This document shows positions 16,060 through 24,950 of a stretch of 47,011 nucleotides of DNA, in pieces. Where the stretch lies: positions 1-47,011 of the forward strand of contig NZ_WMKZ01000034.1 of NCBI RefSeq assembly GCF_019024285.1, written 5' to 3'. Position 1 is the stretch's first letter. Every line of letters begins with the position of its first letter. A program made the position numbers and the translations under genes. Source of the stretch: Alkalihalobacterium elongatum (GTDB taxonomy: Bacteria; Bacillota; Bacilli; Bacillales; Bacillaceae_F). Below the pieces are notes generated by a model, which saw only the letters and a list, made by a program, of their open reading frames with translations, did no database searches and was not told the DNA's origin.

Positions 16060-16078
16060 GATAATGATTATCGGTGTC
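16060..16078 (-). promoter_or_regulatory. Fur box 2 before the DUF2325 operon
   Basis: GATAATGATTATCGGTGTC matches the Fur consensus at 16 of 19 positions, including an uninterrupted 13-base match. With box 1 it makes a strong double operator. Confidence 0.8.
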
Positions 16079-16090
16079 AACTTGTTTACA

Positions 16091-16190
16091 AAAAAAAACA
16101 TAAAAGGCTGACTCTATAAACTAGTACATACCCTCCTTCAACATAAACATTGAAGAGGACAGGCACTATAGAGTCAGCCTTTCTTTATTA
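16091..16190 (-). terminator. Nested-hairpin terminator after the iron permease gene
   Basis: A perfect 16-bp stem, AAAGGCTGACTCTATA (16103-16118) with TATAGAGTCAGCCTTT (16167-16182), encloses a 48-base loop that holds a second hairpin (CTTCAA/TTGAAG). A T-rich tract follows on the minus strand. It ends the futA-futB transcript and insulates the DUF2325 operon. Confidence 0.85.
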
Positions 16191-16203
16191 AACAAACGTT
16201 TAT

Positions 16204-17889
16204 TTAATACTTTTTCAACAAGTATCTTAACGGAATAATAGATACGAGAATAATAATTAAAGCGGATGGTGCAGCTAAGTAATAAAACGCCTCTTTTGCC
16301 TCAACATAAACCCTTACTGCTAAAGTGTCAAACCCTGGAGGACGTAGCATAAGTGTTGCTGGAAGTTCTTTAATCGAACTAACAAATACTAGTGCACCAC
16401 CAGCTAAAACGCCTGGCAGTATCGAAGGCAAAATTACCTTAAACATAACTTTCCAAGGGGGTTGTCCTAAACTTCGTGCTGCTTCATCGATCCTTGGTGA
16501 TACTAGGCTCAATGATGCTTCCCCTGCTTGCATCGCTTGTGGTAAGAACCGGACAACAAACGCAAGAGCTACCATATAAAACGTATTATACAAAGCTGGG
16601 ATGTGATTATTGAAAATAAAGATCATCCCTAAAGCAACAATTACACCAGGCAATGCGTACCCTGCGTAACTTAATTTATCAATTGAGCTTGAAATAACCG
16701 ATGGATAGCGAGACTTCAAATAAATTATTGGCATAGAAAGAATCATACACAACAATGCCGCAAATCCAGAAACTCTCAAGCTGTTCCATGCAAATCCGAA
16801 GAAACGTTCATCAAGTGCACCCATACCAATCCCGATGATGGACCAATATACGAGTACAGCAATAGGCAATAGTACAGACACAAAAAACACAGCACCCACA
16901 AACATAAGTGTCGGAACTTTCCACTTACCTAGCGATAAGATATCTGGTTCTTTAAACGTATTTGATGTTTGGTAATACTTACTTTTCTTCCGAGTTTTTG
17001 CCTCGATCCATAATATTACTACTGTAAGTAATATTAGTACTAAACTTAATACGGAAGCTGAAGCTGTATCAAAGCTTGCTCGTTGAAAATAAATTGCAGC
17101 TGTAAATGTAACATAACGCATCATCGCGATGGCACCAAAGTCAGATAAAACGTATAGCGATATAAGGATCGCACCCGCCCCAATTGCAGGACGTAGGAAC
17201 GGTATATTAACCTTCCAAAAGATTTGTCTTGTGTTCATCCCTTGTGAACGGGCTACTTCTTCAAAGTTACGGTTCATCTTACGAAGTGATGCACTAGCAA
17301 TTAAGAATACATACGGGTATGTAAACATCGTTAAAACAAAAAACACACCCCAAAATGAATAGATATTTAGCGGGTAATCACCTAAAAAATTAACTAACCA
17401 TGGTGTATCACGCCAAAAGTCGCGCATCCACCCTGTTGGTCCAAAGACAATAATATAGGTCATCGCTCCAACATATGGTGGAATAACGAGCGGAAGTGCT
17501 AACAACCATTGCCACATTTTTCGACCAGGTATATCTGTTCGTACAACGACCCATGCTAGTGTAACTCCAATAGCCACAGCACAAACCGTGACCGCAAAAG
17601 TAAGTGAAAACGTATCCCATAATAATTGCGGGATTCGCCCATCTAATAAACGCTTCCATCGGTCTACACCAGCAAATAGTGACTGCCAGATAACATAAAT
17701 GATCGGTACCGACATAATTAAACCAGTAATTAAACCAAATAATAACAAAACTGGTCCTGGTGGGTTACCTCGCCAAATATCCATCCACATTCTTCTAAAG
17801 AAACGGAGAATGGTTGGAGAGAAATTCTCTCCAACCTCGGCATTTTGATCGTTATTCAATTGACTTTTACGTTGATTTTCATTACTCAT
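16204..17889 (-). CDS. Ferric iron ABC transporter permease (FbpB/FutB-like)
   Basis: This 561-residue permease is a tandem duplication with about 12 membrane segments. Its two EAA loops (EEVARSQGMNTRQIFWKVNIP and DEAARSLGQPPWKVMFKVILP) dock the ATPase. It belongs to the Fbp/Fut/Sfu family of ferric-ion importers. It starts 37 bases after futA in the same operon, while its ATPase is encoded upstream in a separate Fur-controlled unit. The N-terminal 35 residues are polar and cytoplasmic. Confidence 0.93.
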   Translation of the reverse strand: MSNENQRKSQLNNDQNAEVGENFSPTILRFFRRMWMDIWRGNPPGPVLLLFGLITGLIMSVPIIYVIWQSLFAGVDRWKRLLDGRIPQLLWDTFSLTFAVTVCAVAIGVTLAWVVVRTDIPGRKMWQWLLALPLVIPPYVGAMTYIIVFGPTGWMRDFWRDTPWLVNFLGDYPLNIYSFWGVFFVLTMFTYPYVFLIASASLRKMNRNFEEVARSQGMNTRQIFWKVNIPFLRPAIGAGAILISLYVLSDFGAIAMMRYVTFTAAIYFQRASFDTASASVLSLVLILLTVVILWIEAKTRKKSKYYQTSNTFKEPDILSLGKWKVPTLMFVGAVFFVSVLLPIAVLVYWSIIGIGMGALDERFFGFAWNSLRVSGFAALLCMILSMPIIYLKSRYPSVISSSIDKLSYAGYALPGVIVALGMIFIFNNHIPALYNTFYMVALAFVVRFLPQAMQAGEASLSLVSPRIDEAARSLGQPPWKVMFKVILPSILPGVLAGGALVFVSSIKELPATLMLRPPGFDTLAVRVYVEAKEAFYYLAAPSALIIILVSIIPLRYLLKKY

Positions 17890-17926
17890 TATGCCCTCTC
17901 CTAAGTCGCAAAATCATTTATTGCAA

Positions 17927-19039
17927 TTATCTTAATTCAAGGTCTAAGCCTGATTGTTCAATTAGATCTTTTGTATCTTCAAAATAATTTCCAAGCTCTT
18001 TTAATGGCATCTTTTGAACTTTTAGATCACTTAATTTAATTGCCGCCTCATATGGTGGTTCTAAATCAGTGTTCATTGGAACTTCCAACGACTCTCCAAC
18101 GAAAGCTAATTGATTTTCAGGTAAAAGTAACCACTCGATGAATGCATTTGCATTTGCCTCATTCGGCGCACCTTTTACAAGACCTACACCAGCAGCGTTA
18201 GCAATAACTCCCATTTCACCTTCTCCTTGGTCTGGATAGATGAAGCCTACATTGTTATTCGTTGGTTCTTCTAGTTGTTGGTGATAGTAGTAGTTGTTAA
18301 CTAAACCAAATGCATGCTCACCAGCACCTACTGCCATACGAATATCGCCGTGACCGTTGTAAATACCAGCTGCATTTTCTTTAATTGCTGCGATCCAATC
18401 AGCTGTTTTCTCATCGCCCCACTCATTACGAAGCGCTGATACATTACCAATCATACCACCATTTCCACCACGAGTGATAGCAAATTGTCCTTTAAATTTA
18501 TCATCCATTAACTCTTCCATTGTCTTCGGCATTTCTTCTTCTGTAATCATATCTTTATTATAGATGAAACCACGTGCTCTTGCTGATAAAGCGATCCATG
18601 AATTGTCATCAGCACGGTATTGCGCGTCAATAGTTTCGACACCTTCACCGTCAAAATTTGTTAATAACTCTTCCATACGTAAATATTCTAATGCACCAAT
18701 ATCATTTGAAATAAAGATGTCCGCTTGAACATTTCCAGCTTCTTCTCGTAACTGAAGCGCATCAGCTTCATGTAAAGGTCTTACATTTAAACCTGTTTCT
18801 TCTGCAAACTTATCAAGTAACGGTTGAACAAATTTTTCATTACGGTTTGAGTAAACTACGATCTCACCTTCTAATTCAGCAACTGCTTCTTCTTGCCCTT
18901 CTTCTTGTTGCTCTTCTTGTGGCTGCTCTCCACCTGTTTCTGTTTCTGTTTGGTCTCCTTGATTACCGCAAGCTGCTGCTACAAACACTAATGCAAGTGC
19001 CATCATAGCAAGCAATAAAAGTTTCAATGATTTCTTCAT
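17927..19039 (-). CDS. Ferric iron-binding lipoprotein (FbpA/FutA-like)
   Basis: This 370-residue lipoprotein has signal peptide KSLKLLLLAMMALALVFVAA and lipobox AAACG. A very acidic Gln/Glu linker follows (residues about 30-58), then the type II periplasmic-binding-fold domain (GEIVVYSNRNEKFVQPLLDKF). The triple-tyrosine segment NNYYYHQ is the expected ferric-iron binding site of this family. Fur-box-like sequences lie 50-100 bases upstream. It delivers Fe3+ to the adjacent permease. Confidence 0.94.
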   Translation of the reverse strand: MKKSLKLLLLAMMALALVFVAAACGNQGDQTETETGGEQPQEEQQEEGQEEAVAELEGEIVVYSNRNEKFVQPLLDKFAEETGLNVRPLHEADALQLREEAGNVQADIFISNDIGALEYLRMEELLTNFDGEGVETIDAQYRADDNSWIALSARARGFIYNKDMITEEEMPKTMEELMDDKFKGQFAITRGGNGGMIGNVSALRNEWGDEKTADWIAAIKENAAGIYNGHGDIRMAVGAGEHAFGLVNNYYYHQQLEEPTNNNVGFIYPDQGEGEMGVIANAAGVGLVKGAPNEANANAFIEWLLLPENQLAFVGESLEVPMNTDLEPPYEAAIKLSDLKVQKMPLKELGNYFEDTKDLIEQSGLDLELR

Positions 19040-19085
19040 TGCGTATGTTTCCCCCCATAAATATGTAACTTTTTTAATTTGTAAT

Positions 19086-19104
19086 TGGAATGAAATTCAT
19101 TCTC
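19086..19104 (-). promoter_or_regulatory. Fur-box-like site near futA
   Basis: GAGAATGAATTTCATTCCA on the minus strand matches the Fur consensus at about 13 of 19 positions and is partly palindromic (GAATGAATTTCATTC). It lies about 50 bases before the ATG. Confidence 0.5.
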
Positions 19105-19137
19105 AATCTCAACTACAATTCGTAGTATAGTGCAACT

Positions 19138-19156
19138 GATAATCATTGTCAATAAA
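19138..19156 (-). promoter_or_regulatory. Fur-box-like site upstream of futA
   Basis: GATAATCATTGTCAATAAA on the plus strand matches the Fur consensus at about 13 of 19 positions. It lies 100 bases before futA, downstream of the ATPase terminator, and supports a separate iron-controlled promoter for futA-futB. Confidence 0.55.
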
Positions 19157-19204
19157 CTTTTTAAAAAAAGATTATAGTTCTGTAAAAAGTTACAACTTTA
19201 TGGC

Positions 19205-19312
19205 GAAAAAAGGACTGACACAGAAGAGAAGCCCGCAATCCGCAAGATAGATTTGTTTAAGCTACCTATCGTTTGCGAAAAGCGGGCACTTTATGAGTCA
19301 GTCCAGCATTTA
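19205..19312 (-). terminator. Three-tier hairpin terminator after the iron transporter ATPase gene
   Basis: The outer stem GGACTGAC (19212-19219) pairs with GTCAGTCC (19297-19304). Inside it GCCCGC pairs with GCGGGC, and inside that CGCAAGATAG pairs with CTATCGTTTGCG with one mismatch/bulge. A T run (TTTTTTCG) follows on the minus strand. It lies just after the ATPase stop and before the futA promoter. Confidence 0.8.
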
Positions 19313-19317
19313 TTTTA

Positions 19318-20373
19318 TTAATCTACTAAAGCTACTAATTCTGGAGTTATATCAAATGTCACTACACTTCCGATCTCAATGTCTTGTTCGATCGGTGCAT
19401 AGATAACCATTGGCTCATTAGTTGCTTGATCTGATTGTAAACGGACATGTACTTCTTGGTATTCACCGCTGTATGTAACTCGTTCCACCATACCAGCGTA
19501 ACGTCCTTCTTCAGCCAGACGACAGCCTTCTGGGCGAATAGATACCATTACATTATCAATTGACTTATCGGATTGTTGCGGTAAACAAACACGACCAATA
19601 TGCGTTTCAACATGTTTTAAATCTGGACATAAAGTTCCAGAAATTAAATTCGTTTTACCAACGAATTGAGCTACGAAACAGTTCTTTGGACAACGATACA
19701 TTTCCTTAGGAGCAGCAATTTGCTGAATGATTCCTTCATTCATAACAACGACACGGTCAGACACTGCAAAAGCATCTTTTTGGTCATGAGTTACGATAAT
19801 CGCGGTGGCCTTTGCTTTTCTCAAAATATTCGTTACATCATAACGCATTTTTTCTCTTAGACCAGCATCTAAGTTACTAAACGGTTCATCCATTAAAATC
19901 ACTTTTGGCTTTGGTGCTAACGCACGAGCTAAAGCTACTCGTTGTTGCTGTCCACCTGATAACTCACTTGGTAAGCGATGGCCAAATTCACCTAAACCAA
20001 CTAACTCAAGTACTTCTTGAGCACGTTTTTTCTTGTCTCGTGTCTTCCATTTATTTAAACCAAACGTAACATTTTTTTCAATTGTAAGGTGCGGAAACAA
20101 GGCATAGTCTTGAAACACCATCCCTATTCCTCTTTTTTCTGGAGGCAAGGAGCGGCGGTCATCGTAAACGACTTCATCACCGATTCGAATTTTTCCTTTA
20201 GTAGGCTGTTCAAATCCTGCTAACATTCTCAACGTGGTCGTTTTCCCACAGCCACTTGGTCCTAAAAGCGTGATGATTTCACCCTCTAAAATCTGAAGAT
20301 TTAACTGGTCGACGGCAGGAGTAGCCGCTCTGTTATAATATTTGGTAACGTTATCAAACTGAATGAAGCTCAT
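19318..20373 (-). CDS. Ferric iron ABC transporter ATP-binding protein (FbpC-like)
   Basis: This 351-residue ATPase has Walker A GPSGCGKTT (about 38-46), the Q-loop region MVFQDYALFPH, signature LSGGQQQRVALARAL, Walker B VILMDEPFSNLDA and switch His IIVTHDQKDA. A C-terminal TOBE-like regulatory domain (about 240-351) is as in FbpC/FutC. It energises iron import through the FbpB-like permease. The ATG follows GGAGG. A Fur box lies about 35 bases upstream. Unlike many relatives it is transcribed before, not after, the binding protein. Confidence 0.94.
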   Translation of the reverse strand: MSFIQFDNVTKYYNRAATPAVDQLNLQILEGEIITLLGPSGCGKTTTLRMLAGFEQPTKGKIRIGDEVVYDDRRSLPPEKRGIGMVFQDYALFPHLTIEKNVTFGLNKWKTRDKKKRAQEVLELVGLGEFGHRLPSELSGGQQQRVALARALAPKPKVILMDEPFSNLDAGLREKMRYDVTNILRKAKATAIIVTHDQKDAFAVSDRVVVMNEGIIQQIAAPKEMYRCPKNCFVAQFVGKTNLISGTLCPDLKHVETHIGRVCLPQQSDKSIDNVMVSIRPEGCRLAEEGRYAGMVERVTYSGEYQEVHVRLQSDQATNEPMVIYAPIEQDIEIGSVVTFDITPELVALVD

Positions 20374-20406
20374 AGCTAACCTCCGATGCTCCTCAACTTA
20401 ATCGAT

Positions 20407-20425
20407 GAGAATGATATTCATTGTT
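20407..20425 (-). promoter_or_regulatory. Fur box before the iron transporter ATPase gene
   Basis: GAGAATGATATTCATTGTT (read on the plus strand; the site is palindromic) matches the 19-base Fur consensus at 14 positions and lies 34-52 bases before the ATG. Confidence 0.7.
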
Positions 20426-20471
20426 AAAATTTTAGCATAGGAGAAGTCTAAGCGTCAATGAAAAGACGGAT

Positions 20472-21623
20472 TTATCGGCCAATCTTTTGTTTATCATATT
20501 TACCACGTTGCCCTGTATTCGAAATATTAAAAGAGACATCAATCTCAAATTGAGCGTTACGCCATCCTGTTTCTTTCCAGTTTAATGTTTCAAAGTATGA
20601 CGGGGCAGTTGCCCAGACCCGATGACCTAATAGCCACGGCTCTACATTAATTTCTTGCATTTTAGCAATTGTTCGCTCTATCTCTCCCTTAACTTCTTTT
20701 TCCATTTTTCTCTCTAATTTAGTTATGAACTCTAAATCGGTAAATTCCTTTACCGTCGCTACGTCGATGACCTCTGCATCTCCTTTGACATCTATAAGAA
20801 ACTTGACTGGTTTTGATTTTTTATAATCGATATTTGCTATTAAATTCATTCGAGTCAACGATACCGTTATCTTCACTCCATTATGATCTAACACCGTCGT
20901 GTAATTCATTGAACTTATATCATTATCATGTAATAACTCACCTATACCAACCTCACGTTTAAGAAGTTTCCCTACCATTTTATAATCCTCAAACACAGCC
21001 ATTCCTTCGATTTCCATTTGATCTCCTTTTGGCCTTGCTATAGGCAATGATGATGCCCCAGAAATCATATTACTATCTCGTAGAAATTCAAATAATTTCA
21101 CCCCTTGAGCTCTTGCCATTTTTTGATCAGCATCAAAAAAACGGCTTAAATAAAGGGCTGGTAATTGGACAAGCGGTGATTCCCTTTTAATAAAATCCGT
21201 TGCTAATTCATCTTCAACAACTAGCAGATACACTTGATTAGCGACTGTTGTTTCACGGTCCAAAAAATTGATTACTTTTTCAAGGTCTTCTCTTGCAATT
21301 GCTTCAGATATAGCTACTGCTTTTAAGTGACCAAAAAAGAGAACAGTCGGGGTGAGTGACTCAATTTGAACAATTGCATCCCAGATCGTATCTGCTTCTT
21401 CATGAAAGGATTCAAATTGCCTGCCTACAGCCATTTCTTCTCCTTGTCCAAGTCCTTCAGTGAGAATTGGTAGTTGAATGGTCACAGCGTAATTCTTTTC
21501 CTCACCTTTATCAATCGCCATTCCAAGAATCATCGAGCGTTGATCTAACTCCCTTGAATCTGGAACACAACCATTACAAATGAGAAGTAATAAAGCAATG
21601 AATAGAAGGCGTTTAACCATCAT
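20472..21623 (-). CDS. Spore germination receptor C subunit, Ger(x)C lipoprotein
   Basis: This 383-residue GerAC/GerBC family lipoprotein has signal VKRLLFIALLLLICNGC with the lipid Cys at 19, then the typical SRELDQRSMILGMAIDK start of the family. It is the C subunit of a GerA-type nutrient germinant receptor in the spore inner membrane. The ATG follows AGGAGGAG and overlaps the B-subunit gene by 11 bases. The ligand cannot be predicted from sequence. Confidence 0.93.
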   Translation of the reverse strand: MMVKRLLFIALLLLICNGCVPDSRELDQRSMILGMAIDKGEEKNYAVTIQLPILTEGLGQGEEMAVGRQFESFHEEADTIWDAIVQIESLTPTVLFFGHLKAVAISEAIAREDLEKVINFLDRETTVANQVYLLVVEDELATDFIKRESPLVQLPALYLSRFFDADQKMARAQGVKLFEFLRDSNMISGASSLPIARPKGDQMEIEGMAVFEDYKMVGKLLKREVGIGELLHDNDISSMNYTTVLDHNGVKITVSLTRMNLIANIDYKKSKPVKFLIDVKGDAEVIDVATVKEFTDLEFITKLERKMEKEVKGEIERTIAKMQEINVEPWLLGHRVWATAPSYFETLNWKETGWRNAQFEIDVSFNISNTGQRGKYDKQKIGR

Positions 21624-22713
21624 GTGTAGCTCCTCCTCTCTTTTTCCTAAATAAGAAGTAACAGAGAAGTATCATAGGTAATAAAAACGAGTATATTAAC
21701 GTGTTTACATGATAGGGGCGCCACGACTCATTTGTAAAATCTGCTGTTGCTACTATACTTATAAAGAGAATAAGTATATAAGTTACCACCCACTTCGTAG
21801 GGTGAATTTTAGGCCAAGCAATCCTTGCTAAGTAAACCATAAACCAAACGTGGATGATGACCATTTTGTAAAAAGCAATAATCCAAAAACTTACAAAAAA
21901 TAAGTCAATTCTCTCTAGCACGCCTGCTTCTCCACCAAACGTTTGAACAAGAGCGATAAAAGGAGATAGTAATGCTAAACTTTCTTCAAATCCGAAAATA
22001 CCAACTGCTACTAGACTTAAAACCACATAAGTAACCATAACAAAAATAAGACCGTAGTTCATTGAGTGCAATACTTTTTCTTTCTTTTTCACATGACTCA
22101 CAAATGCAAGCAGTACAAAGACACCAGCATAGCGAATCGTGTCTGATAATGTACTGAGTGAAAAGGTAATTGGATCAACCGCAATAACTGGTGGAATATA
22201 GATCCACCTGAATTGTTCCCCGAAAAATAACGCGACTAAAAAAAGTAAAATAATAACGTCAAATAAAACAAAGAACACTACAAACCTTGTAATCGCAGCG
22301 ACTCCATAATAAGCTGCGGCACCCACTACCAGTAAAAAGCTTCCTACAATAATCCCCCTGGGCGTTTCAGGAAGTAAGTACGTTTGAACAATTGTATCCA
22401 TTCCTTTAATTACAACTACTCCACTATATAAAGTGCTTACAATGAAATAAATAACGGTTAAGTAAAAAATAAATTTAGGCAGTTGTTTCTTGGATTCTAA
22501 AAACAAATTCTGACTTTCATATTTCTGAACAAATCGATGAATTAAATAAACAAGAATGAAATATGGAATAACACCGACAATAAGCTTTAACCAAGCACTT
22601 CGAATTTCTTCCCCAGAGACAAACGGAAGAAATACTAATCCAACACCAAATGTTGAACAAACAGTAAACGCAAACAGATCAAAAGAACGAAAAATTTTTT
22701 CATCATTTTTCAT
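21613..22713 (-). CDS. Spore germination receptor B subunit (GerAB/GerBB family)
   Basis: This transporter-like protein of the APC superfamily is about 366 residues with ten membrane helices (SFDLFAFTVCSTFGVGLVFLP at the start). In GerA-type receptors the B subunit is the germinant-binding component. I chose the ATG at 22713, eight bases after AGAAGG; a GTG three codons earlier is less likely. It overlaps both the A gene and the C gene, giving a tight A-B-C operon. Confidence 0.92.
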   Translation of the reverse strand: MKNDEKIFRSFDLFAFTVCSTFGVGLVFLPFVSGEEIRSAWLKLIVGVIPYFILVYLIHRFVQKYESQNLFLESKKQLPKFIFYLTVIYFIVSTLYSGVVVIKGMDTIVQTYLLPETPRGIIVGSFLLVVGAAAYYGVAAITRFVVFFVLFDVIILLFLVALFFGEQFRWIYIPPVIAVDPITFSLSTLSDTIRYAGVFVLLAFVSHVKKKEKVLHSMNYGLIFVMVTYVVLSLVAVGIFGFEESLALLSPFIALVQTFGGEAGVLERIDLFFVSFWIIAFYKMVIIHVWFMVYLARIAWPKIHPTKWVVTYILILFISIVATADFTNESWRPYHVNTLIYSFLLPMILLCYFLFRKKRGGATHDG

Positions 22714-24223
22714 TTGTTTCACCTTCTTCTTGTCTTGCCTCGGGATTTAATCTAAAAAACGTATTTATTGCTTCTTTTACATTTAAAGGTGCAAAAGGTG
22801 TTAAGTACGGTTTCGAAACCGAATGTAATGCACACAGATGAATAAACAATAAACAAATGATGAGGGTAAGACCGTATAGCCCTAAAAATAATGTAATAAT
22901 AAGTAACACGTAACGAACAACTCTCCATGTTGATGCAATCTCCCAAGATGGTGCAGTAAAGGAGGCAATTGCAGTGAATGCTATAACGATAACCATCGTG
23001 CTACTGACAATCCCCGCCTCAACCGCTGCCTGCCCTATTACTAAACCTCCGACAATACCAATCGTCTGTCCAATAAAACTCGGTAATCGAATACTTGATT
23101 CAACAAGGACATCGAGTGCAAACATCATGAGAAGTGCTTCAAACCCTGCTGGAAGCGGAATGTTATTTCGTGATGCTGCCAATGTCATAGCTAATGTAGT
23201 TGGAATTAATTCGGGGTGAAACGCAACCAATGCTACATATACTGATGGAAACATCGCTGCGACAACAACACAGGCTATACGTAGAAACATAATAAAACTA
23301 TGACTCCATGTTGAAGACTCGTCATTGTCATCACCCGTTTCATAAAAATTAATTAAAGAAATAGGCAATATTAATGAAAAGGTTGAATTATTTATGAGAA
23401 TAGCAACTTTCCCTTGTGTTAAGGCAAATGCAACCCGATCTGGCCGCTCCGACTTCATTGTGAGCGGGAATGGAGTCTTAGAAAAATCAACCAAATACTG
23501 ACTTAACATTTTAGAGGTTAAAATTTGGTCGGTCCTTACATTCTTTAGACGTTCTTGAATTTTTCGTACGACAGCTGGGACAGCGTATTCTTCAAGAAAA
23601 ACAAGAGCCAATTGTGTATGAGTAACTGAACCAACTTGGTATTTTTGAACTTTCAATCTTGGATCAGGAAAGTACTTTCTCATAATTGCAACATTCTTAT
23701 GAACATCCTCAATAAATCCAATCTTTGGTCCGTACACCTGCTGTTCCGTCGATGGATTTTGAAGGCTTCGCGTTTCCACATCTCCGAGTGCGATCGTCAC
23801 AGGTTTATTTCCTGAAAAGTGACATATTACTTCTCCACGCATACAACGTTCAAATAATTCCTGCCAATTCTTTGGTTCAAAGTATTGAACCATATTCATT
23901 AGATCGCCTAGCGAATCCACATTTATGTTCTGTTCACTTTTGCTACGATCTGTAATCGGCTTGATAATACTTTCTTGAAACATACTTGTGTCAATGAGTC
24001 CAATAAAAAAATAGAAATACACTACGTGACCTTCCGTTATTTTAATTTCCCGAATATAGAAATCATCCATATTCTCAAAGACTTTAGTTACGGTATCTTT
24101 CACACTATTAATATCACTTGTAATGTGATTTATATCTTTTAGACCAATTTTTGTTCTAAGGTAATCATTATAATCATACGTATTAAATTTAGGTTGTTTT
24201 TTCAATTTATTTAAGAAGAACAT
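22703..24223 (-). CDS. Spore germination receptor A subunit (GerAA family)
   Basis: This 506-residue GerA-family protein has an N-terminal soluble domain (about 1-280) with SGNKPVTIALGDVETR, FIEDVHKN and AVPAVVRKIQERL, and a C-terminal membrane domain of about five helices. The PLPAGFEALLMMFALDVLVE segment in that domain is typical of the family. It assembles with the B and C subunits into the germinant-gated channel complex. The ATG follows GGAG nine bases upstream. A SigG-like promoter lies about 35-65 bases upstream. Confidence 0.95.
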   Translation of the reverse strand: MFFLNKLKKQPKFNTYDYNDYLRTKIGLKDINHITSDINSVKDTVTKVFENMDDFYIREIKITEGHVVYFYFFIGLIDTSMFQESIIKPITDRSKSEQNINVDSLGDLMNMVQYFEPKNWQELFERCMRGEVICHFSGNKPVTIALGDVETRSLQNPSTEQQVYGPKIGFIEDVHKNVAIMRKYFPDPRLKVQKYQVGSVTHTQLALVFLEEYAVPAVVRKIQERLKNVRTDQILTSKMLSQYLVDFSKTPFPLTMKSERPDRVAFALTQGKVAILINNSTFSLILPISLINFYETGDDNDESSTWSHSFIMFLRIACVVVAAMFPSVYVALVAFHPELIPTTLAMTLAASRNNIPLPAGFEALLMMFALDVLVESSIRLPSFIGQTIGIVGGLVIGQAAVEAGIVSSTMVIVIAFTAIASFTAPSWEIASTWRVVRYVLLIITLFLGLYGLTLIICLLFIHLCALHSVSKPYLTPFAPLNVKEAINTFFRLNPEARQEEGETNEK

Positions 24224-24256
24224 ACTAAGCGCTCCATTTCTTACTTGTTCTCCCTT

Positions 24257-24286
24257 TATTATGTGATTTTTAAAGCATCGTATACT
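24257..24286 (-). promoter_or_regulatory. SigG-like promoter of the gerA-type operon
   Basis: On the minus strand AGTATA is followed by a 17-base spacer and CATAATA. The -10 fits the forespore SigG consensus (CATnnTA) exactly and the -35 fits TGMATA at four of six positions. Forespore expression is expected for germinant receptors. Confidence 0.55.
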
Positions 24287-24306
24287 TCTTTGGTTTCATC
24301 CTAATA

Positions 24307-24341
24307 AAACAAAAAGACTGACTTACAATGAAGTCAGTCTT
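24307..24341 (-). terminator. Terminator after the CstR-like gene
   Basis: AAGACTGACTT (24314-24324) pairs perfectly with AAGTCAGTCTT (24331-24341), followed on the minus strand by TTTTGTTTT. Confidence 0.85.
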
Positions 24342-24357
24342 ACTTAACATTTTTTTA

Positions 24358-24624
24358 TTATCTACTTTTTACTAATAAATTTACGGCTTCTTTAATCGTT
24401 TCTTCTGTATTTTCCCCATTCTCAATCTGTTCTCGAATACAAGCTTCTAAATTCGTACTTACGACAACTCCAATTGCACGGTCAAGCGCATTACGTACTG
24501 CAGCCATTTGTCCGACAATATCTTGACATTCTTTTTCTTCTTCCATCATTTTAAGGATGCCGCGGACTTGACCTTCAATACGCTTCAATCTATTCTTCAC
24601 TTTATCATCGTATTTCATGCCCAT
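24358..24624 (-). CDS. CsoR/FrmR-family repressor, CstR-like (persulfide-sensing type)
   Basis: This 88-residue all-helical repressor (VKNRLKRIEGQVRGILKMMEE) belongs to the CsoR/RcnR/FrmR family. It keeps two cysteines, Cys33 (KECQDIV) and Cys62 (LEACI), but has Asn58 (VVVSTNLEAC) where copper-sensing CsoR has His. That Cys-Asn-Cys pattern and the EAVNLLVKSR tail match CstR, which senses persulfides and controls sulfur-detoxification genes. No rhodanese, SQR or TauE-like target gene is adjacent, so its targets must lie elsewhere. The assignment is from memory of CstR. Confidence 0.85.
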   Translation of the reverse strand: MGMKYDDKVKNRLKRIEGQVRGILKMMEEEKECQDIVGQMAAVRNALDRAIGVVVSTNLEACIREQIENGENTEETIKEAVNLLVKSR

Positions 24625-24739
24625 CTCTTACGCCCCCAATTAACATTTTTTTCATTATACACTATTCCTATTTGTTTAACATCTAATTCAAGGTTCTCTC
24701 ATTAAAGTATTACACATACTTGTATTTTTATAATAAAAG

Positions 24740-24820
24740 CTCTATTAACGTTGAATGTTCACTTTGGCTCACTATTAGAACTTATATTTCACACACAATG
24801 AACATTAAACCAACGATTTT
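24740..24820. repeat. Imperfect inverted repeat resembling part of the 3319-3530 element
   Basis: CGTTGAATGTTCACTTTG (about 24748-24765) is inverted as CAATGAACATTAAACCAACG (about 24798-24817). The left half continues GGCTCACTATTAGAA, resembling TTGAATTTGGGCTCATTACTGAA of the element at 3347-3370. The remainder of 24625-24950 holds no gene, and no M-box magnesium riboswitch was seen before mgtE. Confidence 0.4.
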
Positions 24821-24950
24821 TAAAGCATGCTTTAACATAGAAAAATTATTTACTAATCGAACATATTCTAGTACATTTTAATAGTGCTTTATCCAATCCA
24901 ATAAAACAAACCTTGCATAGAATACACAACGAACTAAAGTGGGTGATATT

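Noticed and set aside
24625-24950. Magnesium (M-box) riboswitch before mgtE
   Set aside because: The conserved M-box core and its length are not present. The only structure is an imperfect inverted repeat far upstream.
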